From Euborellia annulipes (lineage: Eukaryota; Arthropoda; Insecta; Dermaptera; Anisolabididae), in NCBI GenBank assembly GCA_023213315.1, contig JAKCPI010009344.1:52878-116877 (forward strand): 64,000 nucleotides of DNA. Direction: 5' to 3'. The position numbers and the translations under genes were made by a program. How positions within the stretch are numbered: position 1 is the first letter of the stretch; every line of letters starts with the position of its first letter. Below the pieces are notes generated by a model. The model did not search any database. It had not been told where the DNA came from and was given only the letters and a program-made list of their open reading frames with translations. This document shows positions 12,051 to 21,712 of this stretch, piece by piece.

Positions 12051-12133
12051 TACAGTATAACCCCGCTTATCCGGTCTTGGATTAAACGGCCTAACTCATT
12101 ATTTTGGAGTTTAGGCTTTCACAGTTGTTATCA

Positions 12134-12319
12134 TTAGTAAAAGAATTAGATTTTCTGTTTAACTGTGGTTTATTTGTAAAAATTACAACGTTTCGGCCAC
12201 TCATTCTGTGGCCTTCTTCAGGTACAATTCAGCTAAGATTACCACAGAATGAGTGGCCGAAACGTTGTAATTTTTACAAATAAACCACAGTTAAACCGAA
12301 AATCTAATTCTTTTACTAA
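12134..12319. repeat. Foldback with hammerhead-like motif, nested in the pogo-like element
   Basis: The arms are about 75 nt each (TTAGTAAAAGAATTAGATTTTC and its complement at the outer ends). On the minus strand of the left arm (12187-12221) there is CTGAAGAA, then the hairpin GGCCAC-loop-GTGGCC, then GAAACGTTG. The right arm repeats the GTGGCCGAAACGTTG part. This resembles a hammerhead ribozyme core with one extra base. Confidence 0.75.
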
Positions 12320-12457
12320 CTCATTATTAGTAAAAATTACTTAGTGCAAATATTTATCTTAGGCCTATATTATTTTTATTATTACATATACCGGTATTAT
12401 TACTATTTTACTTTTTTTTTTTTGTATTTTAATTAAACTGGGTACGTATAACATTCA

Positions 12458-12560
12458 TGGGCGTAACTAGGGAATTTGGCTGGGGGGGGGGTCATGGGAC
12501 CGGCCATCCTCGCTGGGGGGAACCATGGAACAAGCCATCCTCTGGGGGGAGCCACGAGCG
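12458..12560 (+). mobile_element. Single hAT-like MITE end
   Basis: CATGGGCGTAACTAGGG followed by a long G run resembles the terminus of the hAT MITE at 34221 (CATGGGCGTAGTCAGGGGG). No matching right-hand end is seen before 12779, so the copy is truncated. A local imperfect duplication (GGCCATCCTC... / AGCCATCCTC...) follows. Confidence 0.5.
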
Positions 12561-12833
12561 TTCTGGGGCCTATGGCACTTTGTGCAGATGGTGAAAAGGG
12601 AAGGGGAAGAAGTCCCCGAGTTTGTTTCCTCGCTTGCTTCCCAATCTATTTTTCTACTACACAGGCTTGAGATCTCTACATATTTACACAATCAAATGAG
12701 TTGTAATTTTATTTGTTGTTTATATTCATGTCACCTGATTAAATATGTAGGTTCTTTTTGAATGAAAATCAATTTTTTTCCGAAACCTCGGATTAACCGG
12801 CCAAACGGGTATTAAGCCAGGGGTTCTACTGTA

Positions 12834-13695
12834 TTTAGATTTTGTCTATTTTTTAAATTAATAGGTGGAATTGATTAATAAGTTAGTTATGAAAGCAGAA
12901 AAAGGTCCCAAACAACTACGGAAAATGTTTCCTAAAAAAAAAAAAATAGGGTAGAGAAAGTAAAAATTTCCTCCTCCCGCCATGTCCGCAAAAACTAAAA
13001 TGTGATTATATAAATATGTATAAACAATGAGAGAACAATTAGCTTATTATTATAGAGTGATAACTAAAATTTACTTAAGTACTTGAATGGTCCCAAAAAT
13101 AATAGTGTGAAAAAGTAAAATATGGTTGTCATTTATTATTATTTAATTTAATTGCAACAAACTTGTTGATTGTTTTATTTATTATTCGAAAAGTGAAAAT
13201 GTTTTCTAATAACGAGAATAAAAATTTATTTACCCGATGTTCTATTTAAATTTAATGAATAGTTAAGAAGGGAGAAAAGAAAAAAAAAATAAAAGGGAGA
13301 AAAAAACACCTACTCCCTCTTTCCTCTACACTTCTTGCTGATTTATTTTCTCCATTTGTTTGGGAGAGTCTCCTCCCTTCTACAGGTCGAAAAAGGAGAG
13401 ATGCCAAGACTCAACCCACCTCCCAAACTTTTGCTTTTTTTTAAACCTAGTTCATTCGCCCTTTGCATCTTGTAAATTCAATGAATTGGTTGGATTCTGC
13501 ACCTGGCCGAGAGGCATTAAAGCCCTTTTGGGTAAAAAAAAGGGTAATAAATGTATATTTGGGAAAAAAGATATATAAAAACGGAGTTTAATCATTTTAT
13601 TTCGTCTTGAGATAAAAAGATTTATCTGAAGTATCTATATTAATGCCGGAGGAATTCAAAAAAATCCTATAAAATTTGCCAGCCAATTAATTTTT
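12834..13695. other. Gene-free stretch
   Basis: A+T-rich, with purine and pyrimidine runs at 13265-13345. No repeat family or gene is recognised. Confidence 0.5.
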
Positions 13696-14551
13696 ACTTT
13701 ATCTTACCTATTTATGTAATATATAGAAAGTATTGCGATCATGTCAAAAATTCAATGCCGAGATTTTGATGAATATACATGTTTTGAGGCAGGGGCGTAT
13801 ATAAGGGGGGCGAGGGGGCCCGGGCCCCCCCGAAATTTTCCAAACACATATACATATATAGGTATATACAGACATCAGCACAACAAATTTTTCCGCAGAA
13901 TGGAAAACCTTGGTTCCGCAAGGAAAAAATGTTCCGCAAAAAATTTCGTGTGAAAAAAAATTTAGTTTCTTAAAAAAAAATTTTCCGCAGAAAAATTTTT
14001 GAGTTCAGCCCCCCCCCCCCCCGGAAAAAATTTCTATATACGCTCCTGTTTTGAGGTCTCCTGAGTTCAAAAAAAGTGGGTCCCGCAAATTTGTCTGTGT
14101 CTGTCTGCATGTAATGACTTTAAGCATGAAGGAATTGAGCTACTGGATTGAAATTTTATACTTAAATACCCTCCCGGACACTCAAAAGAAGCTTTTGAAC
14201 AAAATGGGCCAAAAAGTACTAGTACTTAACTGAAGTACTTTTTCAGGTTTTTTTTTCGATTTTCTCAAAATTTGCTCCAACAATTTTGATTAATTTTTTT
14301 TTTTTAAATCCTCTTTAAAATGTATATTCTCATTTTGCCTTGAAAATTGTGTGAGGTACACTTTACTGATGTAGTATTTCAGATTTTTACTTATTAAAAT
14401 GCAAGTCGTTAAGCTTGGAACCAAGCTGCTATGGGAAACTAAATATATCTGGACGCAAAAAATCTGGCGTGACAAGCACAGTAGGCAATTTTCTCTTGCT
14501 GAAGGGTAAGAGAAGGTTGTGTCCTGTGCGACTAGTCACACCATATATTTT
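13696..14551 (+). mobile_element. Family A (A2 subfamily) complete copy split by an hAT MITE
   Basis: The 5' hairpin starts ACTTTATCTTACC. The body uses the A2 wording (GATCATGTCAAAAATTCAATG; GGGTCCCGCAAATTTG) and carries AGTACTAGTACTT near 14215. The distal part, GGAACCAAGCTGCTATGGGAAACT, matches the alternative 3' body seen at 31.8 and 55.9 kb. It ends in the palindrome ATCTGGCGTGAC ... AGTCACACCATAT. Without the insert at 13790-14048 it is about 0.6 kb. Confidence 0.85.
13790..14048 (+). mobile_element. hAT-type MITE, family B
   Basis: The 8-bp target duplication TTTTGAGG (13782-13789 and 14049-14056) is perfect. TIRs CAGGGGCGTATATA and TATATACGCTCCTG are followed inward by G and C runs. 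CAGGG ends with an 8-bp duplication are the hAT hallmark. The 259-bp interior has repeated TTCCGCA phrases and codes for nothing. It is inserted in the family A copy, so it is younger than that copy. Confidence 0.93.
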
Positions 14552-15416
14552 TTTTAATTCGTTCATTTCCGGAAATTGAATATAATACTGAATAATTTTG
14601 AAAGTTTTAAACTTGCTCTCATATTCTCACCCTCACGTGCTACGCCCTTGTATAAATATATATTTAGATTTGAATACAAATGGGACTAATAAATAAATAA
14701 TTCCGGGGGAAAGGACACACGTGATGTCATTAGCGACGAGTGTGGCTCTAATTGAACAGTTAAAAATCGCCACCAGAGATTAAAACCGGCCAAGAAAACT
14801 GAGAAAAAGGGGAGAAAAAAAAAAAAAAAACTCGCCGAGTTTAATTACGCGACAAGAGGGTGGCGAATAAAAAGGACGTCGCGTTTGCTGGCTGCGAATA
14901 TTTTTTTTGACAAAAAAAAAAAGGAAAAGAAAAAGAAGAAGCGAGCAAAAACTTTATTTGATTAAAAAGATATCGCTTTTAGAATTTTTTAATATTCATA
15001 TGTAAAAATGTCGGAAAGGAATCTTTTTAACTTGTTAGTGATTTTAAAAAATTTCTTTTAGACTATATTTTAGTAATATGAGTTTTATGAATAATCAATT
15101 TGTGATATAAATTCAAGATTTGTTGTTTACTAAATTCATATGGAAGGTGTTAGTATTTTAAAATAAAGTAAGGCCTACGTCTAAAGCCCCATCCCTAAAT
15201 TAATTGGTACTCAATATAATTTGAAAAAATTTCATGCTCAAGACGGAAAGCGAACGAACCCTTGACACCAAGCTTAAGAAGTAAGGCCTATTCATCAGTA
15301 CTAAGGCTGCAAAAGGTACCTGAAGTTTCAATCCAGGAAGGGATCAAATTCAGAGCTATAATACATAGAAAGTCACAATTATAAGTAAGAATAAAAACGG
15401 TGGTGGGCCCTTTCTT
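14552..15416. other. Gene-free stretch with an S2 fragment
   Basis: Positions 15195-15290 match a reverse S2 SINE (TTAATTGGTACTCAAT, then AAGCGAACGAACCCTTGAC). Otherwise it is A+T-rich with poly-A and poly-purine runs at 14808-14945. Confidence 0.5.
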
Positions 15417-16011
15417 CCTTCGGTATCGAGTTGTGTTCGTGTTGCCCCCAGTTTTTGTGTCGCTGTTTTAGTTCCCGACAGTTGGAACATGAATTCAGTG
15501 TAAAATTTATAAGTATGGGAAAATTTTTATTTTGTTCCATGGCAACCTTTCCCTATCTTCCCTATGAAATACAAGAGTAAAGGGTCTTCAGAAGATTTCA
15601 ATCGCAAAATGAGAATATACATTTGAAAGAGCATCTAAAAAATAATTGATTTTTGAATTTTAAAAAAAATCGTTGGAGCAAATTTTGAGAAAATCGAAAA
15701 AACTGAAAAAGTACATCAGTAAAGTACTAGTACTCTTTGGCCGATTTCGATTAAAAGCTTATTTTTCCGGTCCCGGGGGTGTTTAACTTAAATATAAAAT
15801 TTCAACCTCATAGCTCAATTCCTTCATGCTTAAAATTGAACACCCCACCCACCCACCCACCCCACACACAACAGACCATGTCGGAAAACCATTTTTTGGA
15901 TTCAGGGGACCTCAAAACGTGAAGATCCATCAAAATCTGACATCGAATTTTTGACATGAACAATACTTTCTCTCTATATATATATTACATATATACATAG
16001 GTAAGAAAGTA
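15417..16011 (-). mobile_element. Family A, reverse copy with damaged palindrome
   Basis: It begins in the second half of the 3' palindrome (CTTCGGTATCGAGTTGTGTTC...TTTTTGTGTCG); the first half is missing. The body then runs through a broken X-box (GTTCCATGGCAAC, one base short), AGTACTAGTACT near 15726 and an ACCC microsatellite to the 5' hairpin and AAGAAAGTA terminus. Confidence 0.85.
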
Positions 16012-16145
16012 AAAACACAAATACAAATATTTTTTATAAAATTTCCATAGTCATACACTGGGATTAATGGAATTCAATCTGAAACAATATTATTATATTA
16101 TAATTTTTTTAATTAGCTAATAAAGAAATTATTAAGTTGAGAATA

Positions 16146-16391
16146 TGGCGTAGAGGTTAGCGTGCTAACCTCGTATACCAAACATCGCGGGTTCGGACCC
16201 CAGGTAGTCCGATGATTTTATTTAAGCCATTTGGATACCAAATGGCTTAAATAAGAATGCCTGGACCCTAATATAGAAAAATTCATAAATAACGGTTATC
16301 GTCAAAGTCTTATATGGCCTAAGTTGCCGAAAAGACTGTGTGAATGTGAGTGTCAATGAGAAAAAAGTGTGCATGTTTTAAAAAAAAAAAG
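16146..16391 (+). mobile_element. tRNA-derived SINE S1, full length
   Basis: The 12-bp target duplication AAGTTGAGAATA (16134-16145, 16392-16403) is perfect. The head has an A-box-like TGGCGTAGAGGTTAGCGTG and a B box GGGTTCGGACCCC. A body follows with the inverted pair AAGCCATTTGG / CCAAATGGCTT. The tail carries GGCCTAAGTTGCCGAAAAG, AATGAGAAAAAAGTG and poly(A). Such elements are transcribed by RNA polymerase III and mobilised by a partner LINE; which LINE is unknown. Confidence 0.92.
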
Positions 16392-16596
16392 AAGTTGAGA
16401 ATAAAAAAAAAATACTGATTCATTTTCAAACATACAAAATTGAGAATAATGGAATAACGTAGAAATTTTATATAACTGGAAATTATAAATCAAAGGTTTC
16501 AAATTAAGATATATTCTTTTTGTTTTTTGTTTTTTCTTGAATAATTAATTGTATTTTTTTTGTTCATTCTTATTTATAGTTGACTAAATTTATAGC

Positions 16597-16630
16597 TCTG
16601 AAGATGACCTCCACTGAGATCGAAACGTAA
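16597..16630 (+). other. CTGAAGATG...CGAAACGT motif
   Basis: CTGAAGATG, 14 bases, then ATCGAAACGT. This is the same signature as at 12.2, 45.9, 51.8 and 55.1 kb, but it is not obviously inside a foldback here. Confidence 0.5.
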
Positions 16631-16708
16631 GCTTGAAACTAGATCCCTGTAGGCATCAAAAAACCTCTAAGTATATTAAACAATAAATACAATACCATTG
16701 GATAACAA

Positions 16709-16753
16709 TACTTTCTCTCTATATATATTTTTTATATAGGGTAAGAGAAAGTA
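16709..16753 (-). mobile_element. Family A isolated 5' hairpin
   Basis: TACTTTCTCTCTATATATA...TATAGGGTAAGAGAAAGTA is the complete 5' terminal hairpin with no body attached. It could be an extreme deletion derivative or a separate hairpin insertion. Confidence 0.75.
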
Positions 16754-16784
16754 AAAATTCTAATCCTAATTCGAACAGAAGTTA

Positions 16785-16965
16785 CTATAATATAAAGCCC
16801 TAGCCACTTAATTCCGTTTTATGTTCCTGTTTACTATTCTGTCTCTCGTTGATTGGTCAGAAACAGAGGAAGTGGAGTCAGTGAGAGAAATTCAAAACTT
16901 TAAAATTTCCAAACAGTGGGCGAGAATAAATTTGATTCATTTAATCACCGAAAGCGAGCAAAGGG
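16785..16965 (+). repeat. Repeat family F, forward
   Basis: ATAAAGCCCTAGCCACTTAATTCC through TTTAAAATTTC and AAAGCGAGCAAAG recurs in reverse at 29580-29715. No terminal repeats or coding are recognised, so the class is unknown. Confidence 0.55.
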
Positions 16966-17776
16966 GGTGCAGACCCCTGGCAAGTATCATTATAATATAA
17001 TGATAATATAATAGTATAACAAATATCGCTAACAAATAAGTCGAAATTAATTTGATTAGGACCTACAATTTAAGAGGGAATAAAAACCAATTTTCGGTTA
17101 GTAAAAATAATAACTAAACCTTCTTAGCACCCTTTCAAACCAAAATTCAACATTATTAAATAGAAGTCCTAATTTATTTTCGAAAGAAATTGATAGTTTT
17201 CACACCCGAGGCATAATAAATAAAGCTCCGAGGGTCGAGAGTGGCCCCTGTGTCCTTTTTTTTTCTTTTTTTTACCAACCCATTCGAGGGAGGATTTGCT
17301 TATTCTGTCCCTCAATTTGGAGCCCTTCGTTCCCCACCTTAATGCTTATTCGTTTTCCAAATGTTTATGTTTGCTCCCTGACAAGATAAATATCCTTCAG
17401 ACTCCTCTGTCTCTCTTTTCCTTTCTCGTATCATTATTCTAAATATAAATTGGATCATGTAAATAAAAAAAAAATTCTTTATTTTTTATTTATTTATGAA
17501 TTTAAGTGTAAAAATTTTAAATTAAATTCATAAATTGATTCGAGTAAATTTATTAAATGTTGAATTGATATGTCTATGGACAAGCAATTAATTTTTTTTT
17601 TTTTTTATTAAAAAAAAAAATAATAACGAAGCTTAATATCTTTGTGAAGTGGACAAAGCCTCTCTTTGTTTGATTGATTTATTACAATTGATAACTTGAC
17701 AGTGAACGTGTTATGTGTAATTTATAGAATTTTTTTTGAAATATTATTAGTTGTGCTATAGGGTATATATTAAGGA
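16966..17776. other. Gene-free stretch
   Basis: A+T-rich. No repeat or gene is recognised apart from homopolymer runs. Confidence 0.5.
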
Positions 17777-18208
17777 CAAGGGCGGATACAAGGGGGGGGG
17801 TAAAGGGAGTAATTACCCCCCTCCCGAGATTTGAAAAAATAGGTATTTTTCGCAAAAAATAAATTTTGAACGTAAAATTAAAAAAATCAATACAAAAAAA
17901 TTTGATTTGTATTTACATCCTCACGAAAATACCAGGTTCCGCAAAAGAGTGAAATTTCCCGCGAACGGTACATAAAAAAATTTTTTGTTCCGCGGGTTAA
18001 AAAATGTTGGCTATCTAAAAAAAAGGTAAAATATTTTTACGGGAAAAATTTTTGGTTCCGCGAAATCAAAATTTGGTTCCGCGAAAAACAAAATTTTTGA
18101 GAACAGGCCCCCCCCGAAAAAAATTTCTATATACGCCCCTGGTGCTGTGCGACGAGTCACACCAGATTACCCCCCCCCCCCCGAGAAACACCTCTGGATC
18201 CGCCCTTG
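17777..18208 (+). mobile_element. hAT-type MITE, family C, with captured family A palindrome and a family B half
   Basis: A perfect 8-bp duplication ATTAAGGA (17769-17776, 18209-18216) flanks TIRs CAAGGGCGGATACA and GGATCCGCCCTTG. Near the right end is GTGCTGTGCGACGAGTCACACCAGAT, half of a family A palindrome (18143-18168). About 18010-18142 is the right half of a family B hAT MITE ending TCTATATACGCCCCTG. The element is therefore a mosaic of three repeat families moved as one unit. Confidence 0.9.
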
Positions 18209-18216
18209 ATTAAGGA

Positions 18217-19349
18217 TGATATGAAAAATATTTCATTTTTCTTTTAGAGAATTTTACATCCTTTTCAATATACCATATATACCAAATGTTTATACCATAT
18301 TTTATAATTATATTATAAAATAAATTAGATTATTTATAAAGTCAAAAAAACGAAATATGATATCATATGTTATATTTTTGAACTTTCTCAGTTTTTTTTT
18401 TATTAAAAAAAAAAAAAAGATTTCAGAATGAGTGTATGTGGATGGAAGGGTAGATGTGTTTAAAATTGGAAAAAGATGAAAGAAGCGGAAAGCAAGGGCG
18501 AAACTACAACCCAAGAACCTAGCATGTTACACAGGTTGCATATTAGTAAACTTTGCAGGAACAATTATAAGCTTCAATAAGTGTAACTAGCCCATATCAT
18601 ACAACTTTCGATTAATAAATGTTAAAGGCATGTCACACCAGATTTTTTTTCGTGTGGATATTGTTTTTATAATAATTAGAAATTATTTTATTATTATTTT
18701 CAATACTTATTTCGCTAATGTAAAAAAAAAGTGTAATATTTTTGCGAAAGATTTTTTTTAATTAATAGTTCCCCTCCCCCACCTCTAAGTACATTCATAA
18801 GATAATTAATTATCAATTTTATATTCGATAGGTTTATTTAAATATATTAAGAAAAACAAATAATATTTTTTAAATCATTTTTCACAAATAAAAAAAAAAA
18901 AAAAATAGTAATTACCTTTATTATATTTTGATAAAACGCCCACGGGGGTGGGTTGACTGACGAGTTGTGCTCGGGGTGAGTCTCACTATATAATTATTCA
19001 CTTTAAAATAAATACTAATACACCACAGTAAGAGAAAGGAAAGAGAGCTCCGCCCGCTGGCTCTTGGCGCACTCAACTGAGAGAGAGAAGTCCTAGCTTG
19101 TTTGTGCTCTCTTTAGAAGATAGATAAAAATATCAATTCCCATTTTATAAAATATAAAAAACATTCTTTTTACTATAATCTAACATTATTTAAAAGTGAG
19201 AAAAATAATAATAGAAAAAAGAGATCAAAATAGCAATTCGCATTTAATAAAAAATAAAAAAAAAATACTTTTTACTGTAATCCAAAGATTGAAAGAAATA
19301 AAAAAATGATTTAAAAAATTCACGAGTTCGTTCTTAATATTTCCAAATC
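18217..19349. other. Gene-free stretch with a family A scrap
   Basis: Positions 18600-18647 (ACAACTTTCGATTA...GTCACACCAGATT) are a decayed half palindrome of family A. The rest is A+T-rich; 19020-19110 is slightly richer in G+C but not recognised. Confidence 0.5.
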
Positions 19350-19953
19350 AAAAAATCTGGTGTGACTGGTGGCACAGCACACAACTTTCTCTTACCTTCG
19401 GTAATCGAAAGGTGTGTTCTGTGATTGTCACACCAGATTTTTCATTTCGACATATATTTAGTTTTCAACAGGATGATACATTTGAATTAAATAAATAAAA
19501 TTTATAAACATAGAAAAATATTTATCTTTATTGTTACCATAGGCAACCCTTTCTCTTATCTTTCCTATGAAGAATAAAGTATGCTTCAAACAAATTTGAG
19601 GGCAAAATGAGAATATACATTTGAAAGAGCATCTAAAAAGTAATTGATTTTTGAATTTTAATTAAAATCGTTAGAACAAATTTTGAAAAAATCGGAAAAA
19701 AAACTGAAAAAGTACATCAGTAAAGTACTAGTACTTTTTGACCGATTTTGTTTAAAAGATTATTTTCACACTTGAACACAGACACACACACAGACAGACA
19801 GACAGACAGACCATGTTCCAGAAACCATTTTTTTTTTTTATTCAGGGGACCTCAAAACGTGTATATCCATCAAAATCTCGACTTCGAATTTTTGACATGA
19901 ATCCAATACTTTCTCTCTCTATATATTAACATATATAGAAGTAAGAGAAAGTA
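19350..19953 (-). mobile_element. Family A, complete reverse copy
   Basis: The intact 3' palindrome is at 19350-19442 (ATCTGGTGTGACTGGTGGCA...GTCACACCAGAT). Next come the body with an X-box variant GTTACCATAGGCAAC, AAAGTACTAGTAC near 19725 and a CAGA tetranucleotide microsatellite. The 5' hairpin ends AAGAGAAAGTA. The CAGA/GTCT repeat at this position is the feature most like DINE-1/HINE elements. Confidence 0.92.
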
Positions 19954-20542
19954 AAAAAATTATTCAGAGAAACTACTTTTTCTCAAAATCTCCGGCTTTT
20001 TTTTAAATTTCATAATAAATTCATTTTATATCACAAATCCGGAGAAAAATTACAAAAAAAAGCTCAAACGAGATTCAAATACTAAAAAAAAAGTCCGAAC
20101 GAAAAACAGCGCTCCAGATGAGCTTCGCCCCCCCCCCCCTCCGCCCCTAAAGGCTAGTTGTGCCGCTGCATGTATATGTGTAAACTTTACATGGGCAATT
20201 ACCCCCAACCCTTATTAACTCTTTAATAATTATTAAAGATGATTATAATTAGGAATTTGCATCACTTTGGCTACTAATAAATGAAATTGAATAAAGATGG
20301 AGTCTAAATTGCCTCCGATGTCGAAAAAGACAAGAAATTAAAAAAAAAACTTTTTAATAAAATAATTGTTATTTGGATATATTCATTTAGTTACAAATGA
20401 AATAAATTATATAATTAGAATTCTCCACTAAGTACCTGAAGAATCCGTGTCTCCTGCCCTCACCCTTTCGGCAACCCCGGTAGCACTTACTTTGTATACG
20501 CCTTTTGATAAGGATTGCTCAGCTTATAAAAACGATCCAATG
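19954..20542. other. Gene-free stretch with S2-like tail
   Basis: Positions 20270-20345 resemble an S2 SINE distal part (GGCTACTAATAAATGAAATTG, GTCTAAATTGCCTCCGATG). A C run at 20130-20142 resembles an hAT MITE interior. Positions 20440-20542 are non-repetitive; read on the minus strand they contain AAAGTAAGT, a good 5' splice-site match, 57 nt downstream of the ratchet-like site. Confidence 0.45.
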
Positions 20543-20565
20543 CTTACCTGAAACAAAAAGAGAAA
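20543..20565 (-). promoter_or_regulatory. Candidate recursive-splicing (ratchet) site 1
   Basis: On the minus strand a pyrimidine tract is followed by TTTGTTTCAG directly abutting GTAAG, so a 3' splice site and a 5' splice site share one junction (20547/20548). The 23 bases here are identical to those at 59985-60007, although the flanking DNA is different. Zero-nucleotide exons of this form remove very long introns in steps in flies and vertebrates. The role here is inferred. Confidence 0.55.
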
Positions 20566-20599
20566 AAAATTACTTCCAGATTATCAACTATTGTTAGAA

Positions 20600-20875
20600 A
20601 TGTTATCAAAGTGAAGGACATAAATGAATGAATGGAGGCAGCGAGGTGTCGAGTTGGTTTATGATTATCACCATCCACCCCCTCTCCACCAATACAAGAG
20701 ATAATCTCATAGGGATAAAAAAGGGCTGGTGTAACAATAGCAAAGGGGAGCCTCCATTAATCACATGTTCTGGCCGTCGATCATCTCTAGGCCAGGATAT
20801 TAATTAGCATCAGAGGGATTGGAGATTGACAATGATGCTAATCCTTAATGAACTCCTCCCTTGTCATACTCTCAT
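20600..20875. other. Candidate conserved non-coding stretch
   Basis: Non-repetitive, mixed-composition sequence with TTTATGATTATCACC, AACAATAGCAAAG (a SOX-like site), TCCATTAATCACATG and GATATTAATTAGCATC. It contrasts with the low-complexity DNA around it. The AACAATAGCAAA string recurs at about 23850. Enhancer function is inference. Confidence 0.35.
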
Positions 20876-21613
20876 TATTATAAAGTAAATTTTATAATAT
20901 TAAATATCTTTATTTGACCAACAATATAAATAAATCCTAGATAGTAATATTTTATTAACTCTTGTTATTTTAAAAAGATTCGTATTGTCTCGCTTTTTTT
21001 TTGTTCGTGTTGAAAATAATTTAATCAAGAGGAGTTGGTTGAAAGCATCAAGAAGGCAATTGCCACAATTAAAATTCATAAACGTATTTTATCTCAGTTT
21101 AATATTATCATTCATTAATTTTAATCTTTTAATTTAAGAGTATGCAGAAAGTGTCCCAAGCATTCATTTCAGTTTTAATTAATTGGACATCTTGTTTTAA
21201 AAATATATTTATATCATCACCATTAAAAAAAGAAGAAGAAAAACAACAACATCAACAACAACAACATAATTATAAAAAGTTGTGGAAATTAAAATTGACA
21301 AAAAAGGAAAACAAAATATTGATTGTTTTTTCTTTGAATTTTCCCTTTTCTTACTCTTTCACGCCATGAAAAATAAAATTTGGTTAAATTATATTGCTAA
21401 TTAATTTAAATAATGAACGGATATCCTTTATTTATAAAAAAATAATTTATAAAATATCGTACCAAGTGACAAGACAAAAATTTTCTCTTAAGTAATTTTA
21501 TAAATAGGCCTACAAATCGTATAGAATCAGGAAGAGAAAAAAATGTATCTCACTGAAATTCAAAAAAGGTATGAAAAAAATGTTAAATTGAAATATTATA
21601 ATATAAAATAAAA
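20876..21613. other. Gene-free stretch
   Basis: A+T-rich with a CAA-type simple repeat at about 21240-21265. Nothing else is recognised. Confidence 0.5.
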
Positions 21614-21712
21614 AAAATGGTGTGACTGGTCGCACAGCACACAACTATATAGCTAGGATGTTGAATTTGTCATATCAGATTTTTTGTGTCGACATATATT
21701 TAGTTTCCACCC
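21614..21712 (-). mobile_element. Family A palindrome fragment
   Basis: GGTGTGACTGGTCGCACAGC, then a replaced centre, then GTCATATCAGATTTTTTGTG and CGACATATATTTAGTTTCC. The body after it is lost. Confidence 0.75.

Larger units (their letters stand above)
12053..12831. mobile_element. Pogo/Tigger-like DNA transposon remnant, non-autonomous
   Basis: TIRs CAGTATAACCCCGCTTATCC (left) and the complement of AGCCAGGGGTTCTACTG (right) are flanked by TA on both sides (12051-12052, 12832-12833). The CAGTAnAACCcCG...TTATCCG style of end is typical of the pogo/Tigger branch of Tc1/mariner. No transposase coding survives in 779 bp. Two later insertions sit inside: a foldback at 12134-12319 and an hAT-like end near 12458. 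Confidence 0.8.
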
